Assembly: GCF_005222915.1 (NCBI RefSeq)
Contig: NZ_STFX01000031.1
Coordinates: 342,342-406,341 of the forward strand
Direction of reading: 5' to 3'
Source: Rhizobium sp. FKL33
GTDB taxonomy: Bacteria; Pseudomonadota; Alphaproteobacteria; Rhizobiales; Rhizobiaceae
DNA length: 64,000 bases
Shown one piece after another: positions 16,835-28,102 of the stretch. Position numbers and translations under genes: made by a program. The notes under the pieces were generated by a model that was given only the letters and a program-made list of their open reading frames with translations, was not told where the DNA came from and ran no database searches. The stretch's first letter is position 1, and each line of letters opens with the position of its first letter.

Positions 16835-18051
16835 TCCTTTGCCGGGATCGATGCAACGAGACTGAGGTGACGTCGGATTGCGGCCTCGGCTCTCCAACTG
16901 CGGAGAATGCGTCGCCGGGCAGCCTTGCGCATCTCCGCCACATCCGGTCCAGCCTCAAGCATTCTACCGATCGCCGATGCGATCGCCGGAGGATCGTCGA
17001 AGCCGACAAGCAAGCCCTCGCGGCCATGTTCGACGAATTCCCGAACGGGCGCGGTGTCGGAGCCAATGAAGGCGCAGCCGGCCGCCATAGCCTCGATCGC
17101 CGACCACGAGAGAACGAAGGGAACCGTCAGATAAATATGGGCCGCGGACACCTGCAGCGCCCGCAGATACTGCTCATAGGGAAGAACGCCGGTAAAATGC
17201 GTTCTGGCGGGATCGACCGCCGCCTTTTGCATGACTTGGTTGAAATGGTCCTCCCGGCCCGCTCCAGAGCCGTAATAGACTTTTCGGTCGCCCAGGATCA
17301 GGGCGTGCAGAGAGGGATCTTCGGCCTGCGCCAGTCCCAGGGCCTCGATGAAGGGCTGAAAGCCGCGAAAGGGATCCGCGCCGCGCGCGACATAGGTCGC
17401 CACCCGATCGCCCCGCACGAAGGACTTTCCCTCCGGCGTCGTGAACCGCGCTTTGGGGTCGGGACAAAACATCGTCGTGTCGACGCCGTCGGGCGCGATC
17501 CGGATACGGCGGCGGATCGCGTCCGGGAATTGCCGTCTCTGCCAATCGGTCGGCGCGATCATCAGATCCGCCCGCGCCAGATCCATCAGTGTGGGAAGAT
17601 TGAGCAGGCTGTTCATGAAACGCGATTCGAAAGGACGTTCACCGGTCAGGAATTCGCCGCTTTCGGCTGTGTTGTTGAAGAACCATTCGCAATAGCGGAT
17701 ATGTTTGGCGTCCGGGAAAACGTCATGCAGAAAGGCGCCGGTGCCCCAGCCCGAATGGTCATAGACGAGGTCGGGGATCCAGCCGCTGTCCTTCAGTTCC
17801 ACGGCGCGAAAGCCCGCGCTGGCCGCTTCCCGCACATATTGGTCAACATCATGCAGCACATGATCTTCGGGGCGATCGGAAACCGCTTCATCGCCATAGA
17901 CAATGGCGCGCACGCCCTCGATCGGGCTGCTGGCTCTGCCGTCGTTGAGCCCTCGATGAAGGGCGACCACGTCGTGGCCTTCGGCCACATAATGCGACGC
18001 GATGCGCTTGAACTGTCCGGGAAAATAGTGATGGACGAACAGGATCCGCAT
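16822..18051 (-). CDS. Glycosyltransferase family 4
   Basis: 409-aa GT-B enzyme. It opens with MRILFVHHYFPGQFKRIA, typical of GT4 proteins with the DUF3417/GT4-like N-terminus, and has the donor site SWSAIEAMAAGCAFIGSDTAPVREFV at about residues 320-345. It is encoded convergently to the previous GT4, with a 13-nt overlap of the 3' ends, and is downstream of the small coiled-coil gene (8-nt gap), with which it forms a separate minus-strand transcript. Confidence 0.87.
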   Translation of the reverse strand: MRILFVHHYFPGQFKRIASHYVAEGHDVVALHRGLNDGRASSPIEGVRAIVYGDEAVSDRPEDHVLHDVDQYVREAASAGFRAVELKDSGWIPDLVYDHSGWGTGAFLHDVFPDAKHIRYCEWFFNNTAESGEFLTGERPFESRFMNSLLNLPTLMDLARADLMIAPTDWQRRQFPDAIRRRIRIAPDGVDTTMFCPDPKARFTTPEGKSFVRGDRVATYVARGADPFRGFQPFIEALGLAQAEDPSLHALILGDRKVYYGSGAGREDHFNQVMQKAAVDPARTHFTGVLPYEQYLRALQVSAAHIYLTVPFVLSWSAIEAMAAGCAFIGSDTAPVREFVEHGREGLLVGFDDPPAIASAIGRMLEAGPDVAEMRKAARRRILRSWRAEAAIRRHLSLVASIPAKDQER

Positions 18052-18059
18052 GATCCGGC

Positions 18060-18635
18060 TCAGAAGAGCCCAAAGAAGCGCTTGGATTGCTTCTGTTTCT
18101 TGGAGGCTTCGAGAAGCGCCCGCATCTGTGAGTCGATCCGCATCACGAACACTTCGGACGCCTCGATGCGCTTTTCGAGCTTGGCGATCCGCATTTCGAT
18201 CGCGTCGTCCCGAATGCCCGCCGTCGGCGTTTCGGCCGTCGCCCGCTGCATCTCGTGAATCCTGTCTATCTCTTCCTTGAGCGCGAAAAGCGCGGCCTCG
18301 TAGCGTTCCGAAAACACTTCGAACAGGTCGTCGAGTCGCCGGTCGTCATTCGTGGCGATGGGAAGGGCAATTTCCCCTTCCCGCACCGATTGGGCGATGA
18401 TCATCAATCCGTGAAACGAGGTGATGTTCTGCGGCACCAGCACTTCAAAAGCGTGGTCGCCTTCGCCGATTCCGGCCTCGGGAAGGTCCGGGCGCATCAG
18501 ATTGGCAACGCCGCTTGCGATGACCTGGGGGCCCTGCATGATGCGGATGACCAGGTGTTCGCCCGGCTTTTCCGAGTTATAGGCCCAGCCGTAAATCTTG
18601 TTGTTCTTCAACTCGTCAACACGGCCTGTCAGCAT
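18060..18635 (-). CDS. Hypothetical protein: beta-rich GWAY module plus C-terminal coiled coil
   Basis: 191 aa. Residues about 1-90 resemble a module seen fused to glycosyltransferases (GRVDELKNNKIYGWAYN, then LMRPDLPEAGIGEGDHAFEV). Residues about 105-180 are charged and heptad-like (KEEIDRIHEMQ, IAKLEKRIEASEVFVMRIDSQM), suggesting a coiled coil. It has no catalytic motif. It immediately precedes a GT4 gene, so it may act as a glycan-binding or scaffolding partner; this is inference. Confidence 0.6.
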   Translation of the reverse strand: MLTGRVDELKNNKIYGWAYNSEKPGEHLVIRIMQGPQVIASGVANLMRPDLPEAGIGEGDHAFEVLVPQNITSFHGLMIIAQSVREGEIALPIATNDDRRLDDLFEVFSERYEAALFALKEEIDRIHEMQRATAETPTAGIRDDAIEMRIAKLEKRIEASEVFVMRIDSQMRALLEASKKQKQSKRFFGLF

Positions 18636-18648
18636 CGCTTCGTCCCCT

Positions 18649-19452
18649 TCAGAAAGTCAGATTGGCGATTACCGGCACATGGTCCGACGGCTTGTCCCAG
18701 CCGCGGGCGTCGCGCAGGATCTCGACGCCTGAAAGATGCGGAGCGAGATCGGGGGAGGACCAGACATGGTCAAGCCGGCGGCCGCGGTCGGAAGCGGCCC
18801 AGTCGGCGGCGCGGTAGCTCCACCAGGTGTAGAGCTTGGCGGGTTCGGGCGTATGCTGGCGCATCAGGTCCACCCAGCCGCCCTTGGCGATCACGTCGAG
18901 CAGGCCTTGGGTCTCCACAGGCGTGTGACTGACGATCTTCAGCATCTGCTTGTGCGACCAGACATCGTGTTCGAGCGGCGCGATATTGAGGTCGCCGACG
19001 AGAATGCTGGAGACGCCGGCTTCGGCGTCCGCCTTCAGCGCCTTCATCTCCTCAATGTAATCGAGCTTATGGGCGAATTTCGGGTTCTTGACCACATCGG
19101 GCTCGTCGCCGCCGGCCGGCACATAGAAATTGTGCAGGCGAATGCGCTTTCCCCCTGTCTCGAACACCGCCGAAACATGCCGGGCATGGCCGACATTGCC
19201 ATGGTCGCGGCAGTCGATCTCGGAGAGTGGCAGCTTGGAGAGAATGGCGACGCCGTGATAGCCCTTCTGGCCGTTGATCGCCTGATGCTGGTAGCCGCGC
19301 GCCGTGAAAGCCTCGGCGGGGAACAGCTCATTGGCGCATTTGGTTTCCTGCAGGCAGAGAATGTCCGGGTTCTTCTCGTCGAGAAGTTTTTCCACGATCG
19401 GCAGTCTCAATCGGACGGAATTGATGTTCCAGGTGGCAAGGGTCAGCGTCAT
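18649..19452 (-). CDS. xthA: Exodeoxyribonuclease III
   Basis: 267-aa endonuclease/exonuclease/phosphatase-fold enzyme of base excision repair. It begins TLATWNINSVRLRL and has the metal-binding Glu in LCLQETKC, the Asn/Asp pair in LVGDLNIAP and the terminal SDHVPVIANL, all diagnostic for XthA/AP endonucleases. Length is that of the family. It lies downstream of lolA, an order common in Rhizobiales, but a perfect hairpin separates the two genes. Confidence 0.93.
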   Translation of the reverse strand: MTLTLATWNINSVRLRLPIVEKLLDEKNPDILCLQETKCANELFPAEAFTARGYQHQAINGQKGYHGVAILSKLPLSEIDCRDHGNVGHARHVSAVFETGGKRIRLHNFYVPAGGDEPDVVKNPKFAHKLDYIEEMKALKADAEAGVSSILVGDLNIAPLEHDVWSHKQMLKIVSHTPVETQGLLDVIAKGGWVDLMRQHTPEPAKLYTWWSYRAADWAASDRGRRLDHVWSSPDLAPHLSGVEILRDARGWDKPSDHVPVIANLTF

Positions 19453-19490
19453 GAAGATTCGTCCGTTTGTTTTCGCCGGACACTAAACGA

Positions 19491-19524
19491 ACGGCCCGAA
19501 AATCCAAATCGATTTTCGGGCCGT
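19491..19524 (-). terminator. Perfect hairpin downstream of lolA
   Basis: ACGGCCCGAAAATC and GATTTTCGGGCCGT form a 14-bp perfect stem around CAAATC. It lies after the lolA stop on the minus strand and before xthA, so it probably ends or attenuates the lolA transcript. Confidence 0.75.
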
Positions 19525-19562
19525 CGACACTGTCTGCCGGGATTGTCCGGGGAGAACGCCGC

Positions 19563-20210
19563 TCAGCGCTGCTTGGCGAGAATTTCCGGCGGCATGCGGA
19601 ACACGCGGTCGTCGAAGGACACGCCGGTCTGGACGTTGAAGATCATCACGGAGGTGTCCTTGCCCTGATTGTCGGTGATGGTCCACTGTCTCAGGTCATA
19701 GGTCTTGGGGTCGAACATCATGGTGATGGTCGAATCGGCGAACAGCGAGCGGTCGCCGAGCTTGATGGTGATCAGATCGGGCTCTTCCTTGACGTCCCGC
19801 ACCATCTTGCCGCTCAGGTCGATCTTGCTGTCGAGCAGCAGGGCGAGCGGCGTCTTCGACAGCGGATAGAGATCCCAGGTCTTCAGCTTCACATTGCCGA
19901 TCGCCACGCTGCGGCCGTCCGAGATCACCCGCATCGGCGAGGGATTTTCATAGTTGAAGCGGATCTTGCCGGGACGTTCCAGGAAGAACTTGCCGCCGGT
20001 CTGCTCGCCGCGCGGGCCGAACTGCACGAATTCGCCCGACATCGTCTTCACCGATGAAAAATGGTCGGCGATGGTCTGGGCGACCGACTTGGACTGGGCG
20101 GCGGCGAAATCGACAGGCGACAATGCCAGCAAAGCCGTAAAAGCCAGTCCCGCCAGCACGGAGCGGCGGCTTGCGGTCTTTTCAGGCGTTTGAAGCGTCT
20201 TGCGCGTCAT
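19563..20210 (-). CDS. lolA: Outer-membrane lipoprotein carrier LolA
   Basis: 215 aa. A signal sequence spans about residues 1-38; it contains SRRSVLAG, a partial twin-arginine-like motif, ahead of a hydrophobic stretch and AAAQS cleavage site. The mature part matches the alphaproteobacterial LolA family (MSGEFVQFGPRGEQTGGKFF, PGKIRFNYENPSPM). It would carry lipoproteins through the periplasm to the outer membrane. It follows ftsK by about 80 nt on the same strand. Confidence 0.87.
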   Translation of the reverse strand: MTRKTLQTPEKTASRRSVLAGLAFTALLALSPVDFAAAQSKSVAQTIADHFSSVKTMSGEFVQFGPRGEQTGGKFFLERPGKIRFNYENPSPMRVISDGRSVAIGNVKLKTWDLYPLSKTPLALLLDSKIDLSGKMVRDVKEEPDLITIKLGDRSLFADSTITMMFDPKTYDLRQWTITDNQGKDTSVMIFNVQTGVSFDDRVFRMPPEILAKQR

Positions 20211-20288
20211 TCTGGTCTCCTTTTTGGCCTTTTCTCCATAGAAAGTGCGGCGCCTTCAAGGCGTTCCGCACGTCATGCGAAAAAGCGC

Positions 20289-22964
20289 CTAGCGTGCGAT
20301 GATGTCGTCCTCGGTGGGTACGAGGATCTCGCGCTTGCCGGCATGGTTGGCCGGGCCGACGATCCCTTCCTTTTCCATCCGCTCGATGATCGAGGCGGCG
20401 CGGTTGTAGCCGATCCCCAGACGGCGCTGGATATAGGAGGTCGAGGCCTTGCCGTCGCGCAGCACCACGGCCACCGCCTGGTCGTAGGGATCGTCGGATT
20501 CGGCCAGGTTGCCCGTTCCCGCCGGGCCATGGCCGCCGTCGCCGTCTTCATCCTCGTCTTCGGTGATGGCGTCGAGATATTGCGGCGCGCCTTGCGTCTT
20601 CAGGAAGGCCACGACATCCTCGACCTCGCCGTCGGAGACGAAGGGGCCGTGGACGCGCTGGATGCGCCCGCCGCCGGCCATATAGAGCATGTCGCCCATG
20701 CCGAGCAGCTGTTCGGCGCCCTGTTCGCCGAGAATGGTGCGGCTGTCGATCTTCGACGTCACCTGGAAGGAGATGCGGGTCGGGAAGTTGGCCTTGATCG
20801 TGCCGGTGATCACGTCGACCGAGGGACGCTGGGTGGCCATGATCACATGGATGCCGGCGGCGCGGGCCATCTGCGCCAGCCGCTGCACGGCGCCTTCGAT
20901 ATCCTTGCCCGCCACCATCATCAGATCGGCCATTTCGTCGATGATGACGACGATATAAGGCAGCGGCTTGAGATCGAATTCCTCGCTCTCATAAATCGCC
21001 TCGCCCGTCTGCCGGTCGAAGCCGGTCTGCACGGTGCGGGTGATCTGTTCGCCCTTTTCCATCGCCTGGGTCACGCGGGCGTTGAAGCCGTCGATGTTGC
21101 GGACGCCGATCTTGGACATTTTCTTGTAGCGCTCTTCCATCTCGCGCACCGTCCATTTCAGCGCCACGACCGCCTTCTTGGGATCGGTGACGACGGGCGA
21201 GAGCAGATGCGGAATGCCGTCATAGACGGAGAGTTCGAGCATCTTCGGATCGATCATGATCAGGCGGCACTGTTCCGGCGTCATCTTGTAGAGCAGCGAC
21301 AGGATCATGGTGTTGATGGCGACCGACTTGCCCGAGCCGGTGGTGCCGGCCACCAGCAGATGCGGCATCTTGGCGAGGTCGGCGATCACGGGTTCGCCGC
21401 CGATCGTCTTACCCAAGGCCACGCCGAGCTTGGCCTTGGAGCCGTCGAAATCGCGCGAGGCGAACATCTCGCGAAGATAGACCATCTCGCGATTGCGGTT
21501 GGGCAGTTCGATGCCGATGGCGTTGCGGCCGGGCACGACGGCCACGCGGGCGGCGATCGCGCTCATCGAGCGAGCGATGTCGTCGGCGAGACCGATGACG
21601 CGGGAGGATTTGATCCCCGGCGCCGGCTCGAGTTCATAAAGCGTCACCACAGGGCCGGGGCGGACATGGATGATGTTGCCCTTGACGCCGAAATCGTCGA
21701 GCACGCCTTCCAGAATGCGGGCGTTCTGCTCGAGCGCATCGGTTGAGAGCGTGGCGTCGCGCGCGACATTCTTCGGCTCTGCCAGCAGGCCGATCGGCGG
21801 CAGGTCGAAGCCGTTGTCGGTGCGTGGGCCGGGCTGGATGGGGCGCGCGGCCATGCGCGGCTGCGGCGCGCGGGCGGCCTGCGGCTGGGCGGGCGGCTGG
21901 ATGGGGGCCGGGCGACGTGGGCCGCGCGGCTCGGCCTTCACCGCCCATTCGCCGTCGTCGTCATCGTCATCCGCCAGAAGCCCGGCAGGACGATGGCGGT
22001 CGAGCTCCAGCGCGTCGTCCTCGTCGTCCTCGTCGTCATAGCCGGCGTCGAGCGGCGGCGAGGAAATGATGCGGCGGAGATAGGGACGCTTGTCTTCGCT
22101 GAGGTCAGGCTCGACGCGGTGGCCCGCCGATTGCAGGCCGAATTCCTCGTCGTTGAGATCGAAGGGATGTTCGATGTCGCGGCGCGATTGCGGCCGTCCC
22201 GTCTTGCCGGTCAGGCGGCGGAGCCGCGCCTGCAGCGAAAACATCGCATGCGCCGCATAGCCCCTGACATAGGCAAGCGCGCTTTCGCGCTCGTCGTCTT
22301 CCTCGATCAGGCTCGCCTGCGGCGTCTGCCGCGCATGCCGGATCGGCAGAACGGCGCGGGCTTCGTCTTCCTCGTTTTCCTCCGGCTCCTCCGTGACGAT
22401 CAGATTGGCGGCGAAGGCGAGCAGGCCGAAAGCGGGTGCGGCGCAGATCGCGCCGATCACGGCGGCGAGCACGCCTTCCGGATAGGCGCCGATGAACAGA
22501 CCGGGAAATTTCAGGATCATGTCGCCGAACACGCCGCCGAGGCCGTTGGGAATCGGCCAGGTCGCCGGCGCCTGGAAGCAGGACAGGGCCCCCGCCGCCA
22601 GCACCGAACCGCCAAACCAGGCGGCGCCGCGCTTGATCAGCCGGTAGACCGGCACGTTCAGGATCATCATCAGCGCCCAGGCGAAGACGGGCAGCAGCGC
22701 CATCACCGAAGCGAGGCCGAAAAACTGCATCATCATGTCGGCGAAATAGGCGCCGGGGCCGCCGAGCAGATTGGTCGGCTCGCGGGAGGTGGCGTTGGAA
22801 TAGCTGGGATCCAGCACGTCCCAGGTCGAGAGCGCAGTGATGGCGAGGCCGAGCAGGCCAAGCAGCGCAAAACCCGCCACCGCCTTGATCTGTCGCCAGA
22901 GAAAGGCCGTGAGGATAAAGCGCAGGGAGCGGTTTTCATACTCCGCCGGGATGCTTCTCGCCAT
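20289..22964 (-). CDS. ftsK: DNA translocase FtsK
   Basis: 891 aa from the ATG at 22964 (12 further codons are open upstream, but they add nothing conserved). The N-terminal quarter holds about four transmembrane helices, followed by an acidic, Pro/Arg-rich linker (about 210-390). The motor has Walker [15 protein letters not shown] and Walker [15 protein letters not shown], and the C-terminal gamma winged helix ([24 protein letters not shown]) reads KOPS sites. FtsK pumps chromosome termini through the division septum. Length is typical for alphaproteobacteria. Confidence 0.93.
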   Translation of the reverse strand: MARSIPAEYENRSLRFILTAFLWRQIKAVAGFALLGLLGLAITALSTWDVLDPSYSNATSREPTNLLGGPGAYFADMMMQFFGLASVMALLPVFAWALMMILNVPVYRLIKRGAAWFGGSVLAAGALSCFQAPATWPIPNGLGGVFGDMILKFPGLFIGAYPEGVLAAVIGAICAAPAFGLLAFAANLIVTEEPEENEEDEARAVLPIRHARQTPQASLIEEDDERESALAYVRGYAAHAMFSLQARLRRLTGKTGRPQSRRDIEHPFDLNDEEFGLQSAGHRVEPDLSEDKRPYLRRIISSPPLDAGYDDEDDEDDALELDRHRPAGLLADDDDDDGEWAVKAEPRGPRRPAPIQPPAQPQAARAPQPRMAARPIQPGPRTDNGFDLPPIGLLAEPKNVARDATLSTDALEQNARILEGVLDDFGVKGNIIHVRPGPVVTLYELEPAPGIKSSRVIGLADDIARSMSAIAARVAVVPGRNAIGIELPNRNREMVYLREMFASRDFDGSKAKLGVALGKTIGGEPVIADLAKMPHLLVAGTTGSGKSVAINTMILSLLYKMTPEQCRLIMIDPKMLELSVYDGIPHLLSPVVTDPKKAVVALKWTVREMEERYKKMSKIGVRNIDGFNARVTQAMEKGEQITRTVQTGFDRQTGEAIYESEEFDLKPLPYIVVIIDEMADLMMVAGKDIEGAVQRLAQMARAAGIHVIMATQRPSVDVITGTIKANFPTRISFQVTSKIDSRTILGEQGAEQLLGMGDMLYMAGGGRIQRVHGPFVSDGEVEDVVAFLKTQGAPQYLDAITEDEDEDGDGGHGPAGTGNLAESDDPYDQAVAVVLRDGKASTSYIQRRLGIGYNRAASIIERMEKEGIVGPANHAGKREILVPTEDDIIAR

Positions 22965-23083
22965 GGATATCGACTCGCCGCGTTCGCAAATGCCATTCAC
23001 GGCCGCGCAAAGGTGCGGCCAGATTGCTCGAACTCTAGCGGCAGAGGGTTAATCGAGCATTAACCATGGGCGTTCGGCGGGCG

Positions 23084-24460
23084 TTAACCCTGAGCCTTGT
23101 CCACACTTTCGCGCCAGCGGCCGGCGTAATCGACAAGGCGCGGATCGGGGGCGGTCGCCGTCTTGCCTGTCGCCGTCATGCGCCCGGCGCGACCGAGCGC
23201 GAGCGCTGCTGCGCCGGCGCTGGTGCCGGTCGCGCCCGCGCCGCCCGTTTCCACCGCCCGGCCGGTCACCGCGCCGAGCATGTCGAGATAATGGGCGTTG
23301 GCGGAGAAGGGGCCCTCGACGATGCTCGGCCCGTCGGCGCCGATCAGCTCCAGGCAGACACCGGTCATCAGACCGAGATAAAGCGAGGCGGCATAGAGCC
23401 GGGCTCCGGGCGTGAGCGCGTCGGCCTGATGCGTCCAGCCGCCCTTGCGGCCGATGAAGGGGCCGGTGTCGACCGGTTCCGAGGGCAGGAACATCACGCC
23501 GCCCTCGAGCACCGCGCGCTTGTCGTCCTCCGTCACTTCGGCCTGCGGATCGGCGCCCAGAGCCGCGAACGCCCGGCCGCCCATGAAGCGGGAGGATGGG
23601 ACCGGGTCGCCATAGGCGTTGACATTCATCAGCGTGTCGCGGGCGGGGTCGAGCGCGATGGCCCTGCCGCCGATCGCAAAGCAGATCACCCAGGTTCCGG
23701 TCGAGACGACCGAGAAGGGCGCGGAGCGCGCCTTGAGATGGGTCAGCAGCGAGGCGTTGGAATCATGCAGGCCGCCGAACACCGGCAGACCTGCGGCGAG
23801 CCCCAGCTCGGCGGCGCTCTCGGACGTCAATCCACCCACCGGCTCGAAGGCGTCGCTCATCGGCGGCATCAGCCGACGCCAGTCCATTGCGTCGACCAGC
23901 GAGGAGTAATCGCGCTTTTCAGGATTCCAGAGATCGGTATGGGCGCCGAGCGAGGTCATTTCGCTGACGCGTTGGCCCGTCAGCCGGAAGGCCCAGTATT
24001 GCGGATAGGGGATGATGGTCGCAACCCGCGCGAAGTCCTCGGGAAAGCGCCTCTGCTGCCAGTAAAGCTGCGCGCCGACATTCAGCCCCGCCGCCAACCG
24101 GGGAGAGCCGGTCTCTTCGAAGGCAGGCCGGATCGCATCATAGTCGGCCGCCGTCTCGTCGAGGCCGTGATGCTCGTAATCGAGCATCGGCAGCGCGAGA
24201 TCGCCCTTGTCGTCCATGAGGATGATCGAGGCGCCATGCGCGCTGATCGAGATCGCCTCGATCTGATGGTTCCGCGCGAGATCGGCCAGCGCCTCTTTGA
24301 TGAAGCGCCAGAGGCCGTCGATGTCGTGATGGGGGTAGGGGGGCGCGTCGATCACCCGGTTGGGCGCGCGCCGGACATCGCTCTCCCTGCCTTCCACGAG
24401 ATCGAACAGCGCCACTTTGGCGTTGGTCTTGCCGATATCGATGACCGCGATGAACCGCAT
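23084..24460 (-). CDS. rhaK: L-rhamnulose kinase, FGGY family
   Basis: 458-aa sugar kinase starting MRFIAVIDIGKTNAKVALFD, the FGGY phosphate-1 motif; the longer open frame upstream overlaps the permease gene and is not coding. STGTWVICF and GGAGATGTSAGAA supply the nucleotide-binding loops. In Rhizobium leguminosarum the rhaK kinase is needed both for rhamnose use and transport by its ABC system (established knowledge). Here it closes the rhaRSTPQK operon, 8 nt after rhaQ. The rhaU mutarotase gene that sits between rhaQ and rhaK in R. leguminosarum is absent. Confidence 0.85.
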   Translation of the reverse strand: MRFIAVIDIGKTNAKVALFDLVEGRESDVRRAPNRVIDAPPYPHHDIDGLWRFIKEALADLARNHQIEAISISAHGASIILMDDKGDLALPMLDYEHHGLDETAADYDAIRPAFEETGSPRLAAGLNVGAQLYWQQRRFPEDFARVATIIPYPQYWAFRLTGQRVSEMTSLGAHTDLWNPEKRDYSSLVDAMDWRRLMPPMSDAFEPVGGLTSESAAELGLAAGLPVFGGLHDSNASLLTHLKARSAPFSVVSTGTWVICFAIGGRAIALDPARDTLMNVNAYGDPVPSSRFMGGRAFAALGADPQAEVTEDDKRAVLEGGVMFLPSEPVDTGPFIGRKGGWTHQADALTPGARLYAASLYLGLMTGVCLELIGADGPSIVEGPFSANAHYLDMLGAVTGRAVETGGAGATGTSAGAAALALGRAGRMTATGKTATAPDPRLVDYAGRWRESVDKAQG

Positions 24461-24468
24461 GCTTGACC

Positions 24469-25482
24469 TCAGGCTTTGGCGCGGCGACGGCCGAGCCGGG
24501 CGATCAGCGTCGGCATGGCGATCACCAGGATCAGCATCAGGCCGATGAAGATCGACATCACGATGCCGGGCACGTTGAGAAGGCCGAGGCCGAAGGTGAC
24601 GAGGCCCATGATCACCGCGGCGAGCACGACGCCGAGGATCGAGCCGGAGCCGCCATTGATGTTGATGCCGCCGAGCACGACCATGGTGATGGCTTCGAGT
24701 TCGAGGCCGGTGGCGATGGAGGGCCTGGTCGAGCCGAGCCGCGCCGTCAGGCAGACGGCGGCGAGGCCCGCCATCAGTCCGGTCAGCGCGAAGAGAATGA
24801 ACTTCACCCGGCTCACCTTCACGCCCGAAAACATCGCCGCCGTCTGGTTGTTGCCGATCGCAAAGACGGTGCGGCCGAAACTCGTCCGGTGTAGCAGCAC
24901 GTGGAAGAGGATGGCGAGGACGACGAACAGCACGAGCTCGAAGGAGAATACCCACCAGACATAGCCCTGGCCGAACCAGGAGAATTCGGAGGGGTAGCCG
25001 GTATAGGCCTTGTCGCCGAGAATGATGAAGGACACGCCGCGAAACAGGCTCATCGTGCCGATGGTCACCACGATCGAGGGCAGGCCGAGGCCGGTGACCA
25101 GATAGCCGTTGATCATGCCGCAGACCAGGCCGGCGGCCAGTCCCACCGCCACCAGTTCATAGGGGCCGGCGCCTGCCTTCAGCGCCGCGCCCATCAGCGT
25201 CGAGGCGACCGCGATGATCGAGGCGACCGACAGGTCGATCTCGCCGGAAATGATCACCAGCGCCAGCGCCAGCGCCACGATCGCCTTTTCGGTGAAGTTG
25301 AAGGTGGCGTCCGACAGGTTCCAGGGATCGAGGAAATAGGGCGAGGCGAAGGAATTGACGATGAAGATCGCCGCCATCACCGCAAACAGCAGGCTTTCCC
25401 AGCTCCTGACGGCTCGTTGCGCCGGCGTTCTCAGCCGATCCGGAATAGTCCGCGGGGTCATGGTTTCGGTTGCGATGCTCAT
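24469..25482 (-). CDS. rhaQ: Rhamnose ABC transporter permease
   Basis: 337 aa from the ATG at 25482, which overlaps the rhaP stop as ATGA. Eight to ten hydrophobic segments and the family signature of ribose/rhamnose-type permeases (VIISGEIDLSVASI, GLPSIVVTIGTMSLFRG, GGININGGSGSILG) are present. It forms the membrane channel with RhaP. Which of the two permeases is P and which Q follows the R. leguminosarum order. Confidence 0.85.
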   Translation of the reverse strand: MSIATETMTPRTIPDRLRTPAQRAVRSWESLLFAVMAAIFIVNSFASPYFLDPWNLSDATFNFTEKAIVALALALVIISGEIDLSVASIIAVASTLMGAALKAGAGPYELVAVGLAAGLVCGMINGYLVTGLGLPSIVVTIGTMSLFRGVSFIILGDKAYTGYPSEFSWFGQGYVWWVFSFELVLFVVLAILFHVLLHRTSFGRTVFAIGNNQTAAMFSGVKVSRVKFILFALTGLMAGLAAVCLTARLGSTRPSIATGLELEAITMVVLGGININGGSGSILGVVLAAVIMGLVTFGLGLLNVPGIVMSIFIGLMLILVIAMPTLIARLGRRRAKA

Positions 25483-26455
25483 GCGACGACCTCCGCGCTT
25501 TTGAGGATGACGCGCCCCTTCTTGCGTTCGGCGCGGGCGTTGAAGGCGACGGCGAGGATGATCACGGCGCCGGAGATCGCCAATTGCCAGAAGGGCGAAA
25601 TGTTGATGACGGGGAGCGCATTCTTGATCACGCCGAGAAACAGCGAGCCGAGCACGGCGCCCGCGACCGAGCCGATGCCGCCGGCGATCGAGACGCCGCC
25701 GATCACGCAGGCTGCGACCACGTCGAGCTCGAAGCCGAGCGCGATGTCGACATAGGCGACCGCGTAGCGGGCGATCCACAGATAGCCGGCAAGCCCCGAC
25801 AGCGCGCCCGACACGATGAAGGCGATGAAGCGGGTGCGGCCGGGATCGATGCCGGCATAGATGGCGGCGTTGGCGTTGCCGCCCACCGCATAGAAGGCGC
25901 GGCCGGTGGTGGTGCGGCCGAGCACAACGGCCATGATGACGATGACGACGATCGACGATAGGCTGAGCAGCGACAGGCCGAACAGATGATCGCGCGGCAA
26001 CGCCTTGAAGGCGTCGGTCATCTCATGCGCATTGATCCATTTGCCGTTGGTCAGAAGGAAGATGACGCCGCGATAGACGGTCATCGTGCCCAAGGTCACG
26101 ACGATCGGCGGCATGTCGAGCTTCCAGACCAGGAGGCCGTTGACCGCGCCGAGCGCTGCGCCCAGCGCCATCGCGATCAGCACGATCACCGGGATCGGCA
26201 GGCCGGGAAAGGCGTTGTTGAGCATGGCGGCCACCATGCCGGTCAGCGCCAGCGTCGCGGCTGTCGACAGATCCACGCATTTGGTCAGGATCACCGCCAT
26301 CTGGCCGAGCGCCAGGATGATCAGGATCGAGGTGTCGGCATAGACATTGCCGAGACTCGCCGGCGAGATGAAGGCCGGAAAGCGGGCGGCGATCAGGAGC
26401 GCGAGCGCGACGATGGCGATCGACAGCTGGATTTCACGGTGGCGGAGCAGTTTGA

Positions 26456-26459
<4 letters not shown>
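25479..26459 (-). CDS. rhaP: Rhamnose ABC transporter permease
   Basis: 326-aa inner-membrane permease of the BPD_transp_2 family, with hydrophobic segments throughout and motifs VILTKCVDLSTAATLAL, DMPPIVVTLGTMTVYRG and GGVSIAGGIGSVAG. Both ends overlap neighbours by ATGA (rhaT upstream, rhaQ downstream), so the transporter genes are translationally coupled. Confidence 0.87.
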
Positions 26460-27973
<1,514 letters not shown>

Positions 27974-28102
27974 GAAAGCTGAACCGAAAGAGAAAGAGCG
28001 ACCGGCGCGGCGCGCAGCAAGGCTCGCCACCGTCTGAGGATGCGCCGTTCTCGCAAGGCTTGGCGGCCCGGCGAGAACGGCTTGTTCTGGGAAACGGCCG
28101 GA

